From: Methylobacterium sp. PvR107
Lineage (GTDB): Bacteria; Pseudomonadota; Alphaproteobacteria; Rhizobiales; Beijerinckiaceae
Assembly: GCF_017833295.1 (NCBI RefSeq)
Contig: NZ_JAFIBW010000001.1
Span: forward strand, 1,612,001 to 1,676,000
Direction of reading: 5' to 3'
DNA length: 64,000 bases
The notes under the pieces are model-generated. The model saw only the letters and a program-made list of their open reading frames with translations, made no database searches and was not told where the DNA came from. The position numbers and the translations under genes are program-made. Below are positions 21,149 through 30,319 of this stretch, piece by piece (positions within the stretch are counted from its first letter, which is position 1; every line of letters starts with the position of its first letter).

Positions 21149-21832
21149 GTGGCCGAGCCCATCGTCTTCATCGGTGACTCGATCACCGAATTGTGGGGCT
21201 TTCACCGGGCCGGCACCTTCGAAGCCTACGACCTCATTCCCCGCGGCGGATCCGGCCAGACGGCGCGCTGGATCACGATGCGGTTCCGCCGAGACCTGGA
21301 GGAGACGGCGGCCCGGGGTGTCCATCTCCTCTGCGGCGTCAACGACATCGGCCGCAACGAGGGTTTCTTCGTCCCCGCCGAGGAGATCGCCCGGACCTTG
21401 GCCGGCATGCTCGACGAGGCGCGGGCCATGGGCGTGAAGGCCTGGATCGGCTCGATCATGCCGGCCGAGCGCATTCCGTGGAATCCGGAGGTGCAGGATG
21501 CGCCGGCCATGATCGCCGCAGTCAACACGTGGTTGCGCGACCACGCCCACGAGCACGGCGCGACCTTCATCGACTACCATTCCGTGCTGGCGACGGAGAC
21601 GGGTGCGCTACGGCCGGAATACGGAACCGACGGGCTGCATCTCAGCCCCGCCGGCTATCAGGCGATCGAGCCGCTGATGCTCGCAGCCCTCGGACGCATC
21701 CCCCGGCTGCCGCCAGCGATCGAGCTTGCGACGACGCCGGCGAAGTCCCACTCGGGGCGCCTTGCTGGCATCGCCGTGGCGGCTGCGGCCGTGCTGGCTG
21801 CCGTCGCCGCCCTCGTTCTTAACGTCCGCTGA
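21149..21832 (+). CDS. Tail-anchored SGNH/GDSL hydrolase
   Basis: A 227-residue SGNH hydrolase. Block I is IVFIGDSITELWGF (catalytic Ser), block II lies around PRGGSGQTARW, block III is LLCGVNDIGRN, and block V is GTDGLHLSPAGYQAIEPLM (Asp-x2-His). Length and motifs are like TesA-type or acylhydrolase members. The C-terminus is a single hydrophobic helix (AGIAVAAAAVLAAVAALVLN) with only two or three residues after it and no N-terminal signal, so it looks tail-anchored with the catalytic domain in the cytoplasm. The GTG start is 3 bases after the stop of the preceding SGNH gene, so they are coupled. Confidence 0.8.
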   Translation: MAEPIVFIGDSITELWGFHRAGTFEAYDLIPRGGSGQTARWITMRFRRDLEETAARGVHLLCGVNDIGRNEGFFVPAEEIARTLAGMLDEARAMGVKAWIGSIMPAERIPWNPEVQDAPAMIAAVNTWLRDHAHEHGATFIDYHSVLATETGALRPEYGTDGLHLSPAGYQAIEPLMLAALGRIPRLPPAIELATTPAKSHSGRLAGIAVAAAAVLAAVAALVLNVR

Positions 21833-23662
21833 TCAAACCCGGCGCACCGCGCCGTGCGCCGCACTGGTCGTCAGCATGGCGTAAGCGCGCAGGGCCGCGC
21901 TGACCTTGCGCTTCCGGGGGCTCGCCGGCTGCCAGCCCGCCGCCTCCTGGGCGACCCGCCGCCGCTCGAGTTCGGCCGGTTCGACCTCCAGGCGGATGCT
22001 CCGGGCCGGGATGTCGATGGCGATGGGATCGCCGTCGCGCACCAAGCCGATCAGCCCGCCCTCGGCCGCCTCCGGAGAGACATGGCCGATCGACAGGCCC
22101 GATGAGCCGCCGGAAAACCGCCCGTCGGTGACGAGGGCACAGGCCTTCCCGAGCCCCTTCGATTTCAGGTAGCTCGTCGGGTACAGCATCTCCTGCATGC
22201 CGGGGCCGCCGCGCGGGCCCTCGTAGCGGATCAGCACCACCTCGCCGGCCGTGACCTTGCCGTTCAGGATCCCGTCGACAGCCGCGTCCTGGCTCTCGAA
22301 CACCCGGGCCGTCCCCGTGAAGGTCAGGATCGAGGCGTCGACGCCCGCGGTCTTCACGATGCAGCCTTCCTCGGCGAGATTGCCGAACAGCACGGCGAGC
22401 CCGCCATCCTGCGAATAGGCGTGCGCGGCGTCGCGAATGACGCCGTTTGCGCGGTCGAGATCGAGCTGGTCGAACCGGGATTCCTGGCTGAACGCCACCT
22501 GGGTCGGCACCCCGCCCGGCGCCGCCCGGTAGAAGGTCTGGACCGACGCCGACGGCGCGGCGCGCACGTCCCAGCGCGCGAGGGCATTGCCGAGCGTCCC
22601 GGCCGAGACGTTGCCGACCTCCGTGTCGATCAGGCCGGCACGGTCGAGTTCGCCCAGGATACCCATGATGCCGCCGGCCCTGTGCACGTCCTCCATGTGG
22701 ACGTTGGCGACCGCCGGGGCGACCTTGCACAGCACTGGCACCCGCCGGGACAGCCGATCGATATCCGCCATCGTGAAGGGCACCTCGCCCTCGTGGGCGG
22801 CGGCCAGCAGGTGCAGCACCGTGTTGGTCGAGCCGCCCATGGCGATGTCAAGGGTCATGGCGTTCTCGAAGGCCCTGAAGCTCGCCACCGCGCGCGGCAG
22901 CACGCCCGCATCATCCTGCTCGTAGTGGCGGCGGGCCAGATCGACGATCAGGTGGCCGGCCTCGACGAACAGGCGGCGGCGGTCGGCGTGGGTGGCGAGC
23001 ACCGAGCCATTGCCCGGAAGCGCCAGCCCGAGCGCCTCGGTGAGGCAGTTCATCGAATTGGCCGTGAACATGCCCGAGCACGACCCGCAGGTCGGGCAGG
23101 CCGAGCGCTCGATCACCGCGACGTCCTCGTCGGAGATCCGGTCGTCGGCCGCCGCGATCATCGCATCGACCAGATCGACCTTCCTGGCGATGCCGGGAAG
23201 CTGGACTTTGCCGGCCTCCATCGGGCCGCCGGAGACGAACACGGTCGGGATGTTGAGGCGCAAGCTCGCCATCAGCATGCCGGGCGTGATCTTGTCGCAA
23301 TTCGAGATGCACACCATCGCGTCGGCGCAGTGCGCGTTGACCATGTACTCAACGGAATCGGCGATCAGCTCCCGCGACGGCAGCGAATACAGCATGCCGT
23401 CATGGCCCATGGCGATGCCGTCATCGACCGCGATGGTGTTGAATTCCTTGGCGACGCCGCCGGCCGCCTCGATCTCGCGCGCGACCAGCTGGCCGAGATC
23501 CTTGAGGTGGACGTGGCCCGGCACGAACTGCGTGAAGGAGTTCACCACCGCGATGATCGGCTTGCCGAAATCGGCATCCTTCATGCCCGTGGCGCGCCAC
23601 AATCCGCGGGCGCCGGCCATGTTGCGGCCATGGGTGGTGGTGCGGGAGCGATAGGCGGGCAT
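21833..23662 (-). CDS. ilvD: Dihydroxy-acid dehydratase
   Basis: A 609-residue Fe-S enzyme that dehydrates 2,3-dihydroxy-isovalerate and 2,3-dihydroxy-methylvalerate to the keto acids for valine and isoleucine. Cluster cysteines lie in [12 protein letters not shown] and [51 protein letters not shown] and [20 protein letters not shown] are typical. I start at the ATG at 23662 ([20 protein letters not shown]), which matches known N-termini; the frame is open upstream but that extension is arginine-rich noise. The stop is flush against the convergent SGNH gene. Confidence 0.96.
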   Translation of the reverse strand: MPAYRSRTTTHGRNMAGARGLWRATGMKDADFGKPIIAVVNSFTQFVPGHVHLKDLGQLVAREIEAAGGVAKEFNTIAVDDGIAMGHDGMLYSLPSRELIADSVEYMVNAHCADAMVCISNCDKITPGMLMASLRLNIPTVFVSGGPMEAGKVQLPGIARKVDLVDAMIAAADDRISDEDVAVIERSACPTCGSCSGMFTANSMNCLTEALGLALPGNGSVLATHADRRRLFVEAGHLIVDLARRHYEQDDAGVLPRAVASFRAFENAMTLDIAMGGSTNTVLHLLAAAHEGEVPFTMADIDRLSRRVPVLCKVAPAVANVHMEDVHRAGGIMGILGELDRAGLIDTEVGNVSAGTLGNALARWDVRAAPSASVQTFYRAAPGGVPTQVAFSQESRFDQLDLDRANGVIRDAAHAYSQDGGLAVLFGNLAEEGCIVKTAGVDASILTFTGTARVFESQDAAVDGILNGKVTAGEVVLIRYEGPRGGPGMQEMLYPTSYLKSKGLGKACALVTDGRFSGGSSGLSIGHVSPEAAEGGLIGLVRDGDPIAIDIPARSIRLEVEPAELERRRVAQEAAGWQPASPRKRKVSAALRAYAMLTTSAAHGAVRRV

Positions 23663-23789
23663 CGAAAGCTTCGACTGGTTCAAAGGTGAAGGGTTTCTGC
23701 GCCTGCGCCCGCCCCACTTCAAGCGTCGCCGAGCGGCTCGCAGCCGTGGCATGCTCCTGGCGGATGGCAATTTGGAGGAGGGTAGACCG

Positions 23790-25511
23790 GTGACAGAGGT
23801 GGATTTTCTCCGGCGAGCCATCGCGCAGGGTCAGGGCTCGGCCCAGGCCGACCTGGTTCTGAAGGGTGGTCGATTCCTAGACCTCGTCACCGGGGACATC
23901 GTCGCGTCCGACATCGCGATCTGCGGCGACCGCATCGTCGGAACCTTCGGCGAATATCGTGGCACCCGGGAAATCGATGTCGCCGGCAAGATCGTGGTGC
24001 CGGGCTTCATCGACACGCATTTCCACGTCGAATCGTCGCTGATGCCGCCGCAGGAATTCGAGCGCTGCGTCCTTCCGCACGGCGTCACCACGGGGATCTG
24101 CGACCCCCACGAGATGGCCAACGTCCTCGGCGCCGAGGCCTTCGCGTGGTTCCTCGCCGCGTCGGAGACGCTGGCGATGGACCTGCGGGTGCAGCTCTCC
24201 TCCTGCGTGCCGGCCACCGACCATCTGGAGACCTCGGGCGCGCGGATCGACGCGCACGACCTGCTTGCCTTCGCGGGCCATCCCAAGGTGATCGGGCTCG
24301 CCGAATTCATGAACTTCCCGGGCGTGCTGGCCGGCGATCCCGGGGTGCTGGACAAGCTCGCGGCCTTCCAGGGCCGGCACATCGACGGCCACGCGCCGCT
24401 GCTGCGCGGCACAGGCCTCAACGGCTACATCGCGGCCGGCATCCGCACCGAGCACGAGGCGACGACACCGGAGGAAGCCCTGGAAAAGCTGTCCAAGGGC
24501 CTCACCGTGCTGATCCGCGAAGGCTCGGTCTGCAAGGACCTGCACGCGCTGGCGCCGATCCTGACCGAGCGGACGGCGCCGTTCCTGGCCTTCTGCACCG
24601 ACGACCGGAACCCCCTCGACATCGCCGAGGAGGGCCACCTCGATTTCGTCATCCGCACGGCCATCGCCCTTGGCGTCCCGCTGCTGGCCGCCTACCGGGC
24701 AGCGTCCTGGTCGGCCGCGCGGGCCTTCGGGCTACACGATCGCGGCTTGGTGGCGCCGGGGCAGCGCGCCGATCTGGTGGTGCTCGACGATCTTGCCGCC
24801 TGCGCGGTCTCCCAGGTGTTGAGCGCAGGCCGCCCGGTGAATGCGGCGCTGTTCGACGCGCGGCCCGCCATCAATCCCATCGGCCGCGGCAGCGTACGGG
24901 CAAGGCGCGTCACGGAAGCGGATTTCGCCGCTTCGGGCTCCGGGCCGTCGACGCCGGTCATCGGCGTCGTGCCGGGCAAGATCATCACCCTGCGCCACGA
25001 CCTGACGCTGCCCTATTCCGGTGGCGAGCGGCGCATCGACCTCGATCAGGACGTCATCAAGGTCGCCGTGGTCGAGCGCCACGGCCGGACGCCGGCTGGC
25101 ATGCGCGGTATCGGGGTCGCGTTCGTGAAGGGGTTCGGCCTGAAGCGCGGCGCGATCGCCTCGTCGGTCGGGCACGACAGCCACAACATCACGGTGGTCG
25201 GAGCGGACGACGGCGACATGGCCGTGGCGGTGAACCGGCTGGGTGAGATCGAAGGCGGCTTCGTGGTGGTCGAGGGCGGCCGCGTTCTGGGCGAGATCGC
25301 CCTGCCGATCGCCGGCCTGATGAGCCTGATGCCGTTCGCCGACATCCGCAGCGCGCTCGTAACCCTGCGGGCTGCGGCGCGAAGCCTCGGCGTGGTCCTG
25401 CAGGAGCCGTTCCTGCAGGTGGCGTTCCTGCCGCTGCCGGTGATCCCGCATCTGAAGATCACCGACCGCGGGCTTGTGGATGTCGACCGCTTCGCGCTGA
25501 TCGACCCGTGA
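23790..25511 (+). CDS. ade: Adenine deaminase
   Basis: A 573-residue amidohydrolase that converts adenine to hypoxanthine and ammonia in purine salvage. The metal-binding motif is [20 protein letters not shown], followed by [18 protein letters not shown]. The central part has [20 protein letters not shown], and the C-terminal domain has [20 protein letters not shown] and [11 protein letters not shown], all hallmarks of the Ade family. The GTG at 23790 is preferred because GGAGGAG lies 9 bases upstream; the frame is open to an ATG at 23751 but without a site. Released ammonia may link with urease nearby, though nothing ties their expression. Confidence 0.94.
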   Translation: MTEVDFLRRAIAQGQGSAQADLVLKGGRFLDLVTGDIVASDIAICGDRIVGTFGEYRGTREIDVAGKIVVPGFIDTHFHVESSLMPPQEFERCVLPHGVTTGICDPHEMANVLGAEAFAWFLAASETLAMDLRVQLSSCVPATDHLETSGARIDAHDLLAFAGHPKVIGLAEFMNFPGVLAGDPGVLDKLAAFQGRHIDGHAPLLRGTGLNGYIAAGIRTEHEATTPEEALEKLSKGLTVLIREGSVCKDLHALAPILTERTAPFLAFCTDDRNPLDIAEEGHLDFVIRTAIALGVPLLAAYRAASWSAARAFGLHDRGLVAPGQRADLVVLDDLAACAVSQVLSAGRPVNAALFDARPAINPIGRGSVRARRVTEADFAASGSGPSTPVIGVVPGKIITLRHDLTLPYSGGERRIDLDQDVIKVAVVERHGRTPAGMRGIGVAFVKGFGLKRGAIASSVGHDSHNITVVGADDGDMAVAVNRLGEIEGGFVVVEGGRVLGEIALPIAGLMSLMPFADIRSALVTLRAAARSLGVVLQEPFLQVAFLPLPVIPHLKITDRGLVDVDRFALIDP

Positions 25512-25516
25512 ATTAG

Positions 25517-25546
25517 ATTGCGCGCAATTTAAATTGGACCTATACA
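25517..25546 (+). promoter_or_regulatory. Candidate ohr promoter with overlapping palindromic operator
   Basis: Two overlapping perfect palindromes, ATTGCGCGCAAT (25517-25528) and CAATTTAAATTG (25525-25536), lie just upstream of ohr. TTGCGC (25518-25523) and TATACA (25541-25546) are 17 bases apart and would form the promoter, so a bound repressor would block it. OhrR proteins bind CAATT/AATTG-containing palindromes at ohr genes in other bacteria; no ohrR is adjacent here. Confidence 0.55.
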
Positions 25547-25598
25547 GATCCGAGCCGGCGCCTCAATGCCGACGCTCGTCCACAAACCGGAGACCGTC

Positions 25599-26024
25599 AT
25601 GTCCGTAGACGTGAAGTACCGCACCACCGCCACCGCAACCGGAGGCCGCGACGGCGCCGCCCGGACGGCCGACGGCAGCTTCGAGGTGAAGCTCGCCACG
25701 CCGAAGGAACTCGGCGGCGCGGGCGGCCCCGGTGCGAATCCGGAGCAGCTCTTCGCGTCCGGCTACTCGGCGTGCTTCCTCGGCGCCATGAAGGCCGTTG
25801 CCCCGTCGCTGCATCTGAAGGTCCCGGCGGAGACCACCGTGACCGCCGATGTCGGCATCGGCCCGCGCTCCGAGGGCGGTTTCGGCATTACCGCCGACCT
25901 GACGATCAGTCTGCCTGGTCTCGATCGCGCCGAGGCGCAGAAGCTCGTCGACGCCGCGCATCAGGTATGCCCGTACTCCAACGCGACGCGCGGCAACGTC
26001 AATGTCGGGCTGAAGCTCGCCTGA
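25599..26024 (+). CDS. ohr: Organic hydroperoxide resistance protein (Ohr, OsmC family)
   Basis: A 141-residue thiol peroxidase that reduces organic hydroperoxides using lipoylated partners. The peroxidatic cysteine is in GYSACFLGAMKAV and the resolving cysteine in HQVCPYSNATRGNVNV. GGPGANPEQLFASGYSACF is the standard Ohr block. The ATG at 25599 has GGAG upstream; starting at 25566 would add eleven unmatched residues. Length fits the family (about 140). A palindromic operator/promoter precedes the gene, but a MarR-type ohrR regulator, usually adjacent, is not found in this window. Confidence 0.94.
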   Translation: MSVDVKYRTTATATGGRDGAARTADGSFEVKLATPKELGGAGGPGANPEQLFASGYSACFLGAMKAVAPSLHLKVPAETTVTADVGIGPRSEGGFGITADLTISLPGLDRAEAQKLVDAAHQVCPYSNATRGNVNVGLKLA

Positions 26025-26029
26025 GCGCT

Positions 26030-26144
26030 CCGTGATCCCGGGGCCGCTCGGCGGCGCCGGGATCCAGACCCTGCGACGCAGGATGGCTTGGCACCGACAG
26101 CGAATCTGGGTTCCGGGCTCGCCTGCGGCGCCCCGGAATGACGG
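26030..26144. repeat. Inverted repeat, family B (CCGGGG-type)
   Basis: A left arm (about 26030-26067, ending GGGATCCAG) and right arm (about 26106-26144, starting CTGGGTTCCGGG and ending CCCCGGAATGACGG) are imperfect reverse complements of 38-39 bases. Its core differs from the TCGCTTCGCTGC-type repeats at 7826, 30220 and 45524. It fills the gap between convergent ohr and the hydratase gene. Such CCGGGGCGCCGC repeats are, to my knowledge, common between genes in Rhizobiales. Confidence 0.65.
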
Positions 26145-26148
26145 TGGA

Positions 26149-26994
26149 TCACCGGGCGTCCCAGTCACGCGTTCGCGCCCGCATGCAGACGCGGTCGGCC
26201 GCATCGAGCGTTACGCCTTCGAAGCCTGCCGCGGTCAACCTGCCGCAAACGCGGAATGTCTGATTCGCCGTCATCGGTGACACGCCGCGATACCGGAACG
26301 TCCGCGGTACGGATCCGAGCAGTGTCGCGGCGAGGTTCATGAGCAGGCTCGCCTGCATTGGCCCGTGGACCACGAGGTCGGCGTATCCCTCGACCTGCGT
26401 CGCATAGGGTTGATCGTAGTGGAAGCGGTGGCCGTTGAAGGTCATTGCCGAGTAGCGGAACAGCAGGGTCGGCGTCGCCGGCACGTCCCAGATCGCCCCG
26501 TAGGCACCGGGATCGTCGCGCTCGGGCGCGGCAGCCGCGCCGGTCAGGGCGTCGGCCGCCTCGCGATAGACGATGTCCTGCCGCTCGCGGATGGCAACGC
26601 CGCGCTCCATCGCGACCGCGTGGTCGACGGTGACGAAGCATAATCTGCCGCTGCGCCCCGCCTTGAAGGCCACGTCGCGCACGGTTTCGGTGCGCGTGAC
26701 GCGATCGCCCACGCGCAGATCGGCCAGCGTCTCGATCTGCCCGCCCGCCCACATCCGCCGCGGCAGCGGTACGGGCGGCAGGAACCCGCCCTTGGCGGCG
26801 TGGCCGTCCGGTCCGAGGGAATCGGCGGGTGGGGTCTCCGGGGCGAGGCACCAGTGCAGGGCGGGCGGCGCAATGCCGTTCGCGACCGGGGCGAGATGCG
26901 GCGCGAAGGTCGCGCCGAACTCGGCCATCAGGCGCGGGGTGACAAGGTCGGACGCCTCCCGCGTCCGCCCGATCCAGGCGGCGAAATCGGTCAT
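26149..26994 (-). CDS. FAS1-like/MaoC-type acyl-CoA hydratase (mesaconyl-C4-CoA hydratase-like)
   Basis: A 281-residue hotdog-fold hydratase. The N-half has GGFLPPVPLPRRMWAGGQIE and VGDRVTRTETVRDV as in HTD2/mesaconyl-C4-CoA hydratases. The C-half has the hydratase motif FNGHRFHYDQPYAT (catalytic Asp/His region), followed by YADLVVHGPMQASLLMNLAA. It is the last gene of a minus-strand operon; the start lies one base past the acyl-CoA dehydrogenase stop. It should add water to the 2-enoyl-CoA made by that dehydrogenase. The exact acyl chain is unknown. Confidence 0.82.
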   Translation of the reverse strand: MTDFAAWIGRTREASDLVTPRLMAEFGATFAPHLAPVANGIAPPALHWCLAPETPPADSLGPDGHAAKGGFLPPVPLPRRMWAGGQIETLADLRVGDRVTRTETVRDVAFKAGRSGRLCFVTVDHAVAMERGVAIRERQDIVYREAADALTGAAAAPERDDPGAYGAIWDVPATPTLLFRYSAMTFNGHRFHYDQPYATQVEGYADLVVHGPMQASLLMNLAATLLGSVPRTFRYRGVSPMTANQTFRVCGRLTAAGFEGVTLDAADRVCMRARTRDWDAR

Positions 26995-26995
26995 G

Positions 26996-28144
26996 TCAGT
27001 AGGAGCGCGGCAGGCCGAGCACGTGCTCGGCCAGGTAGGCGAGGATCAGGTTCGTCGAGATCGGCGCGACTTGGTAAAGGCGCGTCTCGCGGAACTTGCG
27101 CTCGATGTCGTACTCCTCGGCGAAGCCGAAGCCGCCATGGGTCTGGATGCAGGCATTGGCCGCCTCGAAGGAGGCGTCGGCGGCAAGCATCTTGGCCATG
27201 TTGGCCTCCGCGCCCGGGTTGGCGCCGCCCTCGTAGAGGATCAGCGCCTCGCGAACCATCAGCTCGGCCGCGCGCATGTTGGCATAGGCCCTGGCGATCG
27301 GGAACTGCACGCCCTGATTGGCACCGATCGGCCGTCCGAATACCGCGCGCTCGCCAGCATAGGCCTTCGCCTTGTCGATGAACCACTTGGCGTCGCCGAT
27401 GCACTCGGCGGCGATCAGGATCCGCTCGGCGTTCATGCCGGACAGGATGTAGCGGAAGCCCCTGCCCTCCTCGCCGATGAGATTCTGCGCCGGCACGAGG
27501 AGATTGTCGAAGAACACTTCCGTGGTCGCGTGGTTCATCATCGTCCGGATCGGCCGGATGGTGAGCCCGTTGCCCGTCGCCGCGCGCATGTCGACGAGCA
27601 GCACAGACAATCCGTCCGTGCGCTTCATGCCCTCGGTCCGCGGCGTGGTGCGGGCGAGCAGCAGCATCAGGTCCGAATGCTCGGCGCGGCTGGTCCAAAT
27701 CTTCTGCCCGTTGACGACATAGTGGTCGCCTTCCAGGCGCGCCGTCGTCTTCAGGCTGCCGGTATCGGTGCCGCTGGTCGGCTCCGTCACCCCGAAAGCC
27801 TGGAGCCGAAGGCGGCCCTCCGCGATCGCCGGCAGGTACGCGGCCTTCTGCGCCTCCGAGCCGTGCCGCAGCAGCGTGCCCATCGTGTACATCTGCGCAT
27901 GACAGGCGCCGCCGTTGCAGCCCGCGCGCTGGACCTCCTCGAGGATCGCGGCGGCGGCGGAGAGCGGCAGGCCGGAGCCACCGTATTCCTCGGGGATCAG
28001 CACCGACAGGTAGCCGCTCTCGGTCAGCGCGTTCACGAACGCGGTCGGGTAGGCCATCTCCCGATCGAGCGCCCGCCAGTACGGCCCTGGGAAACCGGCG
28101 CAGAGCTTGGCGACCGCCTCGCGGATTTCGGTATAGGCTTCCAT
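26996..28144 (-). CDS. Acyl-CoA dehydrogenase
   Basis: A 382-residue FAD-dependent acyl-CoA dehydrogenase. FAD and substrate motifs include AFGVTEPTSGTDTGSLKTTA, YVVNGQKIWTSRAEHSDLML and QTHGGFGFAEEYDIERKFRE. The usual C-terminal YEG catalytic-glutamate motif is replaced by RLYQVAPISTNLIL, so the base must come from elsewhere, as in subfamilies with a relocated glutamate. I start at ATG 28144 (MEAYTEIREAVAKL); the open frame upstream is a shadow of the SDR gene. The SDR stop lies 10 bases upstream and the hydratase start one base downstream. Confidence 0.9.
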   Translation of the reverse strand: MEAYTEIREAVAKLCAGFPGPYWRALDREMAYPTAFVNALTESGYLSVLIPEEYGGSGLPLSAAAAILEEVQRAGCNGGACHAQMYTMGTLLRHGSEAQKAAYLPAIAEGRLRLQAFGVTEPTSGTDTGSLKTTARLEGDHYVVNGQKIWTSRAEHSDLMLLLARTTPRTEGMKRTDGLSVLLVDMRAATGNGLTIRPIRTMMNHATTEVFFDNLLVPAQNLIGEEGRGFRYILSGMNAERILIAAECIGDAKWFIDKAKAYAGERAVFGRPIGANQGVQFPIARAYANMRAAELMVREALILYEGGANPGAEANMAKMLAADASFEAANACIQTHGGFGFAEEYDIERKFRETRLYQVAPISTNLILAYLAEHVLGLPRSY

Positions 28145-28154
28145 CAGAGGCTCC

Positions 28155-28904
28155 TCAGGCCGTGCGGCCGCCATCGACGGGGAGATCGACGCCGGTGATG
28201 AATGCCGCCTCGTCGGAGGCGAGGAACAGGGCCGCGGCGGCGATGTCGCTCGCCTGCGACAGGCGTCCGAGCGGGATCGTGGCGATGAACCGGTCCCGGT
28301 TCTCTGGCGTGTCGAGGACGCCCATGAAATGCTCGAGAAGACCCGTGGCACCCATGACCGGGCAGAGCGCATTCACCCGGATCTTCCAGGGCGCCAGTTC
28401 CAGGGCCAGCGATTTCGAGGCGAGGCTCGCCGCGCCCTTGGAGGCGTTGTACCACGTGAGCCCCGGTCGCGGCCGCAGCGCCGCCGTCGAGCTGACGTTC
28501 AGGATCGCGCCGCCGCCCGCGTCGCGCATCAGTGGCGCGACTTCCCGGACGTAGTGGAAGATCGACTTCACATTGACCCGGAAGACCCGGTCGAAATCCT
28601 CCTCGGTCACCTCCATCAGCGGCTTGTTCCGATGGGTCGTCCCGGCGTTGTTGACGAGCACGTGCGGCACCCCGAAGCGCCGAAGGGTTTCGGCCACGCT
28701 GGCGGCGACATCGCCCGCCAAGCCGACATCCGCGGTAATCGCCAGGGCGTTGTCGCCGATCTCGGCGGCGACCCGCTCGGCCGCAGCGCCGTCGATATCG
28801 ATACAGGCCACCCTGGCGCCCTCGGCCGCGAAACGCTGGGCGATGCCCGCCCCGAAGCCGCTTCCGGCGCCTGTCACGAGCGCGATCTTGCCGTCGAGCC
28901 TCAT
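28155..28904 (-). CDS. Short-chain dehydrogenase/reductase (SDR)
   Basis: A 249-residue classical SDR. The cofactor motif is LVTGAGSGFGAGIAQRFAAE near the N-terminus, with ACIDIDGAAAE after it (Asp favouring NAD). HVLVNNAGTTHRNKPL follows. The catalytic residues are in LNVSSTAALRPRPGLTWYNASKGA (Ser, then Tyr-x3-Lys). It ends FITGVDLPVDGGRTA. In the operon it sits between the CoA-transferase (42 bases upstream) and the acyl-CoA dehydrogenase (10 bases downstream), so it may oxidise the 3-hydroxyacyl-CoA formed by the hydratase. Confidence 0.9.
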   Translation of the reverse strand: MRLDGKIALVTGAGSGFGAGIAQRFAAEGARVACIDIDGAAAERVAAEIGDNALAITADVGLAGDVAASVAETLRRFGVPHVLVNNAGTTHRNKPLMEVTEEDFDRVFRVNVKSIFHYVREVAPLMRDAGGGAILNVSSTAALRPRPGLTWYNASKGAASLASKSLALELAPWKIRVNALCPVMGATGLLEHFMGVLDTPENRDRFIATIPLGRLSQASDIAAAALFLASDEAAFITGVDLPVDGGRTA

Positions 28905-28946
28905 GGTCTCCTCCTGCGGTTGCGTCGTGCCGTCGTTTCTCGGTCC

Positions 28947-30083
28947 TCAATCCTGGCCGGCGAATTCCGCTCGGATCCGCGCGTTGTGTTCGCCGATCGC
29001 CGGCACCGGTCCGAAAGCGCGAACCCGACCATCGATCAGCACGGGCGGCGCGACGAGGCGGGCTGGGCCGGCGGGGGTCTCGACCTCCGCGCGGATCAGC
29101 GCCGGATGGCTGGCGAGATCCGACAGGGCGTTGACGAAACCGTAGGCGGTGCCGGCCGCCTTCAGCCGGGCCGCAGCGGCGTCGCGGCTCAGCCGCACCA
29201 GTGTGGCGCCGATGCGCAGATCGACGGCGGCGCGGTTGGCCACCCGGGCGTTGTTGGACGCGAAGCCCTCCGCCCGGGCGAGATCCGGCTCGCCGAGCAC
29301 GCCCGCGCAGAAACCGGCCCATTCGCGCTCGTTCTGGATCGAGATCAGCACCAGGCTGCCATCCGCAGTCGGAAAGGCGCCGTAGGGGCAGATCGACGGG
29401 TGGGCGAGACCGACCCGCCTGGGCGCTTCCCCGGTGCCCTCGAAGTAGAGCAGCGGCACGTTCATCCAGTCGGCCGCGGCGCTGAACAGGCTGACGCTCA
29501 GAGCGCAGCCCGCGCCGCTGATCCCGCGCGCGATCAGCGCCTCCAGGATCGCGGCATGGGCATCCATCCCGCACGCGACGTCGCAGACGGAGACGCCGAC
29601 ACGTCCGGGTCCTGCCGGGTGGCCGGTGATACCGGCGAGCCCGCTCTCGGCCTGGACCAGCAGGTCGTAGGCCTTCATGTCGCTGTAGGCATTGTCGGCG
29701 CCGTAGCCGGAGATATCGACGGTGATCAGGCGCGGGTGGCGCGCGCGCAGCTCAGCCGAGCCAAAGCCCGCGCGAGCGGCGGCCCCGGGCGCGAGATTCT
29801 GAACGAACACATCGGTTCGCGCGAGGATCGCGTGCAGAAGGCGCGCGTCCTCGGGATCCTTGATGTCGGCGACGAGGCTTTCCTTGCCGCGGTTGAGCCA
29901 GACGAAGTAGCTCGCCAGCCCGTTGACCGCCGCGTCGTAGCCGCGGGCGAAGTCTCCCTCCGGGCGCTCGATCTTGATGACGCGTGCGCCGGCATCGGCC
30001 AGTCGCGAGGTGCAGTAGGGTGCGGCGACCGCCTGCTCCAGAGCAAGCACGGTCAGCCCTCGCAGCGGCAGGTTCTGGCTCAT
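28947..30083 (-). CDS. CaiB/BaiF family (class III) CoA-transferase
   Basis: A 378-residue class III CoA-transferase that would activate a carboxylic acid using another acyl-CoA as donor. It begins LRGLTVLALEQAVAAPYCTS and continues ADAGARVIKIERPEGDFARG. The catalytic aspartate lies in MKAYDLLVQAESGLAGITGH. I chose the ATG at 30083; the longer open frame before it is not family-like. It is the first gene of the acyl-CoA operon. Mesaconate, itaconate and similar acids are known substrates of relatives, and the hydratase at the operon end resembles mesaconyl-CoA hydratases, which hints at a branched C5 acid. Confidence 0.88.
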   Translation of the reverse strand: MSQNLPLRGLTVLALEQAVAAPYCTSRLADAGARVIKIERPEGDFARGYDAAVNGLASYFVWLNRGKESLVADIKDPEDARLLHAILARTDVFVQNLAPGAAARAGFGSAELRARHPRLITVDISGYGADNAYSDMKAYDLLVQAESGLAGITGHPAGPGRVGVSVCDVACGMDAHAAILEALIARGISGAGCALSVSLFSAAADWMNVPLLYFEGTGEAPRRVGLAHPSICPYGAFPTADGSLVLISIQNEREWAGFCAGVLGEPDLARAEGFASNNARVANRAAVDLRIGATLVRLSRDAAAARLKAAGTAYGFVNALSDLASHPALIRAEVETPAGPARLVAPPVLIDGRVRAFGPVPAIGEHNARIRAEFAGQD

Positions 30084-30219
30084 CCGGTTCCTTCGGCGTC
30101 GCGCAGCCTCGCAGGGCCGGACCCGGATGAACTGGAACGGCAACAGGACCCGCCAAGCGGGCCTTGGTGACAGGGCCGCCCGGCCGTTGGCTTCGGGCTG
30201 GCTGTACCGCAACGCTCAG

Positions 30220-30309
30220 CGTCCTTCAGAGCGCCGCGAAGGAATCCAGTGGCGCCACGCTCGCCGACGTCCCGCTGCCCTGGGTTGCTTCACTGCGCTC
30301 GTAAGGACG
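30220..30309. repeat. REP-like inverted repeat, family A copy 2
   Basis: A degenerate relative of the element at 7826. The left arm is 30220-30249 (starts CGTCCTTCAGAGCGCC, ends ATCCAG). The right arm is 30280-30309 (starts CTGGGTTGCTTCACTGCG, ends AAGGACG). They pair at roughly 22 of 30 positions and the central CTGCCCTGGGT is identical to copy 1. It lies between two minus-strand operons, just downstream of the RND gene stop. Confidence 0.6.
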
Positions 30310-30319
30310 GCGGACGGCC

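Noticed and set aside
18992..21580. An 862-codon minus-strand open frame
   Set aside because: It lies opposite GDP-fucose synthase and SGNH genes with well-supported motifs, and has no domain of its own.
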